Assembly: GCA_011053085.1 (NCBI GenBank)
Contig: DSBE01000008.1
Coordinates: 1-8,188 of the forward strand
Direction: 5' to 3'
Length of the DNA stretch: 8,188 nucleotides
Source of the DNA: Chloroflexota bacterium
Lineage (GTDB): Bacteria > Chloroflexota > Anaerolineae > Anaerolineales > Anaerolineaceae
The notes beneath the pieces were generated by a model. It ran no database searches. It worked only from the letters and a program-made list of their open reading frames with translations, and was not told the origin of the DNA. This document shows positions 5,167 to 8,188 of the stretch, in pieces; the stretch's first letter is position 1; each line of letters begins with the position of its first letter. The translations under genes were made by a program, and so were the position numbers.

Positions 5167-6519
5167 CTACACATCACCAATCTTGAAGGCGGTGGTGGGG
5201 GTGGTGGGGGTCAGCAGCGCGTCCAGACGGTAAGCGCCGTTGGGGTCAAAGGCCTGCTCAAAATCACGCCGAATGAGGGTGCGCACCTGCAGCGCGCGCC
5301 GGTAATACTGCTCACTGTACTGCGCGGCGCTGACATACATGCCCATCAAAATACGCAGCTTGGGCTGCAAACCGAAGCCTTCGTTGCGCGTGCGCTTGTA
5401 CTGCTCACGCAGGTCCATCATCGGGTCGCTGGTGCGGTGGCCGTACTTGACGCCATCAAAGCGGTGCAGGTTGCTGGCGGCTTCCACCCGCGAGATCACA
5501 AAAAAGGCAGGGATGCCGTAGCGCGTGTTGGGCATGGGTACATCCTCAATGATTTCAGCGCCCAGCGCACGCAGCACCTCAGCCGCCTGCTCAACCGCCT
5601 GCGCGATCTCTGCCGGCAGGGGCTGCTGTTGGTAACCGCCGTCGGCTGAGGGGAAGGTAATGCGCATGTAATCCGGCGAGATGCCGATGCGCAGCCCTTT
5701 GACGCCGCGTTCCAGCGTAGCCAGATAATCGGGCACCTCCACCAGGGCGGCGGTGCTGTCACGCCGGTCAGCGCCTGCCATGGCTTGCAGCATCATGGCG
5801 GCATCACGCGTGTCGCGCGCGATCGGACCGGGGCAGTCCAGCGACGAGCCGAAGGCGATCAAACCATAGCGCGAAACGCGCCCATAGGTTGGTTTCACGC
5901 CGACCACGCCGCAGAACGCCGCCGGTTGGCGGATGGAACCGGCTGTATCAGTGCCAAGCGAGAGCAGCGCTTCGCCAGCCGCCACCGAAGCAGTCGAACC
6001 GCCCGATGAACCACCCGGCACACGCTCCAGCAGCCATGGGTTGCGCGGCGAGGGCTGGAAAGCGCTGGATTCGTTGGAAGAACCGAAGGTGAACTCGTCC
6101 AGGTTGACCTTGCCCAGCATGATCCCACCCGCGCCTTCCAGACGTTCCACAGCAGTGGCGCTGTAAGGGGCGGTGAAGTTCGCCAAAATCCGGGAGGCAG
6201 CCGTGGTCAAGGTATCTTTCACGGTGAAGATATCTTTGACCGTGAAGGGGATGCCTGCCAGCAGGCCGGGGTCTTCGCCACGCGCCAATTGCTCATCCAC
6301 CGCGCGGGCTTGCGCCAACGCACGTTCAGCGGTCACGCTGATGAAGGCATGCACCTTGCGGCGGTCTTCCTCCGTCAGTTCGCCATAATCCAGCTGTCCG
6401 GGGGTGCCGTCTACGGCATGAATGCGCGCCAGGGCGGCCGTAGTGATCTCCACTGCGGAGACTTCTTTCTTCCTCAATAACTGAGTGAGAACATAGGCTG
6501 ATTGCTGGTGCAGGTTCAT
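5167..6519 (-). CDS. gatA: Asp-tRNA(Asn)/Glu-tRNA(Gln) amidotransferase subunit A, interrupted
   Basis: GatA is the amidase subunit of GatCAB. It releases ammonia from glutamine for converting Glu-tRNA(Gln) to Gln-tRNA(Gln), or Asp-tRNA(Asn) to Asn-tRNA(Asn). The Ser-cisSer-Lys site is visible: K95 in FTVKD, S171 in the GGSSGGS loop, and S195 in GTDTAGSIRQPA. Compared with typical GatA of about 480-495 residues, there are extra stretches near 36-58 and 290-310; the full frame would be 527 residues including the amber position. Translation stops after FKIGDV at residue 450 because of TAG at 5167-5169, although homology continues in frame to 4939. Alone, the product would lack the final strands and helix of the amidase fold. 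The start overlaps the gatC stop (ATGA) and has AGGAGG 4 nt upstream. Substitution, sequence error and read-through are all possible explanations. Confidence 0.92.
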   Translation of the reverse strand: MNLHQQSAYVLTQLLRKKEVSAVEITTAALARIHAVDGTPGQLDYGELTEEDRRKVHAFISVTAERALAQARAVDEQLARGEDPGLLAGIPFTVKDIFTVKDTLTTAASRILANFTAPYSATAVERLEGAGGIMLGKVNLDEFTFGSSNESSAFQPSPRNPWLLERVPGGSSGGSTASVAAGEALLSLGTDTAGSIRQPAAFCGVVGVKPTYGRVSRYGLIAFGSSLDCPGPIARDTRDAAMMLQAMAGADRRDSTAALVEVPDYLATLERGVKGLRIGISPDYMRITFPSADGGYQQQPLPAEIAQAVEQAAEVLRALGAEIIEDVPMPNTRYGIPAFFVISRVEAASNLHRFDGVKYGHRTSDPMMDLREQYKRTRNEGFGLQPKLRILMGMYVSAAQYSEQYYRRALQVRTLIRRDFEQAFDPNGAYRLDALLTPTTPTTAFKIGDV

Positions 6520-6863
6520 GCGTCCTCCTGCTCTTCGTCACTGTTATCCAGGCTGGTGTGCGGGATATCAGGCACAACCAGAAAACGCCCTTCGGTCTGC
6601 GGCGCCTGTGACAGAATGTCATCGGCGTTGCCGCTGGCAATCCACACATCTTCGCGCGGCGGCGGGCTGACGTTTTGCGGATAATCAACCCCGTGCAGCG
6701 ACACTTCTGTGTCGGACGGGATGGGGATGGCGGACAATTCCGCGATAGCTTCCAGCTGTTTGTTCAACTCTCGGCGCAGGTACTCCGCCTGGGTGTCATC
6801 CAGTTCCAGCGCCGCCAACTCCACCAGGTGATCGAAGGTAGCGCGATCAATTTTTTCACTCAT
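6516..6863 (-). CDS. gatC: Asp-tRNA(Asn)/Glu-tRNA(Gln) amidotransferase subunit C
   Basis: A 115-residue GatC, the small belt-like subunit that wraps around GatA and contacts GatB. The N-terminal helical part (FDHLVELAALELDDTQ) matches the family pattern of a hydrophobic LA.LEL helix. The middle has the REDVWIASGNADDILSQAP segment followed by EGRFLVVP, the usual GatC end. After this comes an extra acidic tail, NSDEEQEDA. GatC is normally about 95-100 residues. Starts at 6872 (GTG), 6869 and 6863 are possible. The ATG at 6863 is chosen because GAGGAG (6872-6877) lies 8 nt upstream of it but too close to the others. Its stop overlaps the gatA start, giving coupled translation. gatB is not in the window. 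Confidence 0.92.
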   Translation of the reverse strand: MSEKIDRATFDHLVELAALELDDTQAEYLRRELNKQLEAIAELSAIPIPSDTEVSLHGVDYPQNVSPPPREDVWIASGNADDILSQAPQTEGRFLVVPDIPHTSLDNSDEEQEDA

Positions 6864-6899
6864 CGGCATCACTCCTCAAAGACGATAAAAACTGTGTAT

Positions 6900-6908
6900 A
6901 TTCTACCA
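6900..6908 (-). promoter_or_regulatory. Extended -10 promoter candidate for gatCA
   Basis: On the minus strand the sequence reads TGGTAGAAT: a TGn extension and TAGAAT (5 of 6 to TATAAT), 36 bp before the gatC start. No good -35 is seen, which is tolerated with extended -10 elements. It lies in the 139-bp divergent region shared with the DUF362 gene. Confidence 0.45.
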
Positions 6909-6950
6909 GAGCCGTGCCGCTTCCAGCATGGCTGTTCCCGTTGAAAAACA

Positions 6951-6959
6951 TGGTAAAAT
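6951..6959 (+). promoter_or_regulatory. Extended -10 promoter candidate for the DUF362 gene
   Basis: TGGTAAAAT is a TGn extension followed by TAAAAT (5 of 6 to TATAAT). It lies 43 bp before ATG 7003 and would give a leader of roughly 36 nt. It resembles the element facing the other way for gatC. Confidence 0.45.
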
Positions 6960-7002
6960 CGCCGCAGGCAGTCACTATTCCACCACCCTATAGGAGAAAC
7001 TC

Positions 7003-8151
7003 ATGACCCAACCATCCACCGTCGCCCTTGTCCGTTGTGAAAGCTATGAACCTGAAGCAGTGCAGGCCGCTGTCCAGCGCGGGTTGTCTTTACTGGGTGG
7101 TGTCGAGCAATTCGTACAGCCCGGCGAAACCATCCTCTTCAAACCCAATATCCTCGAAGGCGCCGACCCGATGAAGTGCATCGGCCCCCATCCGGTGGTG
7201 TTCGAAGCCGTACTGGAAGCTTTCCGCGCGGTGGATGCCCATTACACGTACGGCGATTCTCCCGGATTCGGTTCGCCCAAAGGCATGGCGCGCATGAGCG
7301 GCCTGGGCAAGATTGCCGATGCCAAAGGGGTAGAACTGGCGGATTTTGTCAACGGCGAAGAGGTCGCTTTTCCACAAGGCAAGATGATCAAGAAATTCAC
7401 CATCGCCAAAGGTGTGCTGGCAGCTGATGGCATCATCTCGCTGCCCAAGATGAAAACACACGCCCTGGCACGCCTGACTGGTGCGGTCAAGAACACCTTC
7501 GGCTGTGTGCCCGGTTTTCTCAAAGCTGAATTCCATTCGCTGATGCCCAGCGCGGATATGTTCGCCAAAATGCTGGTGGACCTGAACCTGCTGCTGCAGC
7601 CGCGCCTCTACATCATGGACGGCATCTACGCCATGGAAGGCAACGGCCCGCGCAATGGTACACCGCGCCCCATGAACGCACTGATCTTCTCCGCCGACCC
7701 GATCGCACTGGATACCGTGGTAGCGCGTATGATGAACCTGGACCCCAAACTGGTCGAAACCTGCATGCACGGCGACGCCTGGGGCTTAGGCACCATGAAA
7801 AACTATGAACTGGTCGGCGACCCGCTGGATACTTTCATCGCTGCAGATTACAACGTCAACCGCAGTCCGCTTTCAACCAGCACCGGTATTGGCTTTCTCA
7901 CCACCAGTTTGATGAAAAACATCTTCACACCACGCCCGGTGATTAACGAGGAACTGTGCATCCGCTGCGGACGCTGCATCCAGGTCTGCCCGGCAGTGCC
8001 CGAAAAAGCCCTCAGCTGGCCGGATGGTGACATGACCAAAGCGCCGGTCTATGATTACAACCTGTGTATCCGCTGCTATTGCTGCCAGGAGATGTGCCCC
8101 GCCGAAGCCATCACCGTGAAAACCCCGCTGTTGGGCCGATTGCTGCACTGA
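7003..8151 (+). CDS. DUF362 domain protein with two C-terminal 4Fe-4S motifs
   Basis: A 382-residue protein combining a DUF362 domain (about 1-290) with a two-cluster ferredoxin domain (about 311-372). DUF362 landmarks are FKPN at 46-49, GDSPGFG at 84-90, the basic PKMKTHALARLTG segment at 148-160 followed by AVKNTFG, IMDGIYAMEGNGP near 204-216, and DPIALD near 232-237. Cluster motif 1 is C319-x2-C322-x2-C325-x3-C329-P. Motif 2 is C355-x2-C358-x2-C361-x3-C365-P, with an additional C360. These should hold two [4Fe-4S] clusters, implying electron transfer in the cytosol. The substrate of DUF362 proteins is not established. The start is supported by AGGAG (6992-6996) 6 nt upstream. It is divergent from gatC. 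No redox partner gene is in view, and only 37 bp follow before the window ends. Confidence 0.9.
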   Translation: MTQPSTVALVRCESYEPEAVQAAVQRGLSLLGGVEQFVQPGETILFKPNILEGADPMKCIGPHPVVFEAVLEAFRAVDAHYTYGDSPGFGSPKGMARMSGLGKIADAKGVELADFVNGEEVAFPQGKMIKKFTIAKGVLAADGIISLPKMKTHALARLTGAVKNTFGCVPGFLKAEFHSLMPSADMFAKMLVDLNLLLQPRLYIMDGIYAMEGNGPRNGTPRPMNALIFSADPIALDTVVARMMNLDPKLVETCMHGDAWGLGTMKNYELVGDPLDTFIAADYNVNRSPLSTSTGIGFLTTSLMKNIFTPRPVINEELCIRCGRCIQVCPAVPEKALSWPDGDMTKAPVYDYNLCIRCYCCQEMCPAEAITVKTPLLGRLLH

Positions 8152-8188
8152 CCTCCGCCTGCCCGCCGCTCCGTGTGGGAACAAACAC

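Noticed and set aside
5134..5649. Plus-strand open frame of 171 codons opposite gatA
   Set aside because: It is antisense to the conserved gatA frame, and its glycine run comes from the reverse of a Pro/Thr-rich GatA segment. No ribosome site or family features are seen.
6214..6246. Apparent tandem repeat FTVKDI-FTVKDT in GatA (residues 92-102)
   Set aside because: It matches column by column the normal GatA segment VKDNxxTKG around the catalytic lysine, so nothing is inserted.
7090..7770. Minus-strand open frame of 226 codons opposite the DUF362 gene
   Set aside because: It lies entirely opposite a clear gene, shows no family features and is His/Gln-rich as expected from an antisense reading of GC-rich codons.

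Overview
The window looks like a piece of a bacterial chromosome, most likely from Chloroflexota, class Anaerolineae. This rests on a CpXC-type zinc-ribbon protein, a GatA with unusually long insertions, and a GC-rich genome in which AT-rich accessory genes are interspersed. The assignment is inference from protein style, not from a marker gene. No rRNA, tRNA, CRISPR array or recognisable transposase was seen.

Layout. On the left, two minus-strand genes lie in tandem: a small MOSC-domain protein (896-1348) and, downstream, a CpXC-domain protein (1-768) that runs off the window. Divergent from MOSC is a plus-strand pair: pcm, protein-L-isoaspartate O-methyltransferase (1532-2182), and a small P-loop kinase-like protein (2179-2691) whose ATGA start overlaps the pcm stop.

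A visibly AT-richer accessory block follows (about 2692-4935). It holds an AAA_14/DUF4143 ATPase (2739-3908) and an unrecognised 203-residue protein (4149-4760). The ATPase has a consensus-like promoter placed so that the transcript should start at or next to the ATG, with a palindrome over its -35. The unrecognised gene is bracketed by two related long palindromes (4013-4046 and 4881-4913). They differ by a compensated base pair, and the right one is also placed as the gatA terminator.

On the right, gatC and gatA (minus strand, ATGA overlap) encode two subunits of the GatCAB Asp/Glu-tRNA amidotransferase. gatA is interrupted by an in-frame TAG at 5167-5169; the remaining C-terminal 76 codons continue in the same frame to 4936. 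Divergent from gatC is a DUF362 protein with a C-terminal pair of 4Fe-4S motifs (7003-8151).

Most of the window is housekeeping or repair functions (isoaspartate repair, indirect tRNA aminoacylation). The points most worth checking are the amber codon in gatA, the paired palindromes around the orphan gene, and the apparently leaderless, palindrome-controlled ATPase. No complete new multi-gene system can be demonstrated from the sequence alone.
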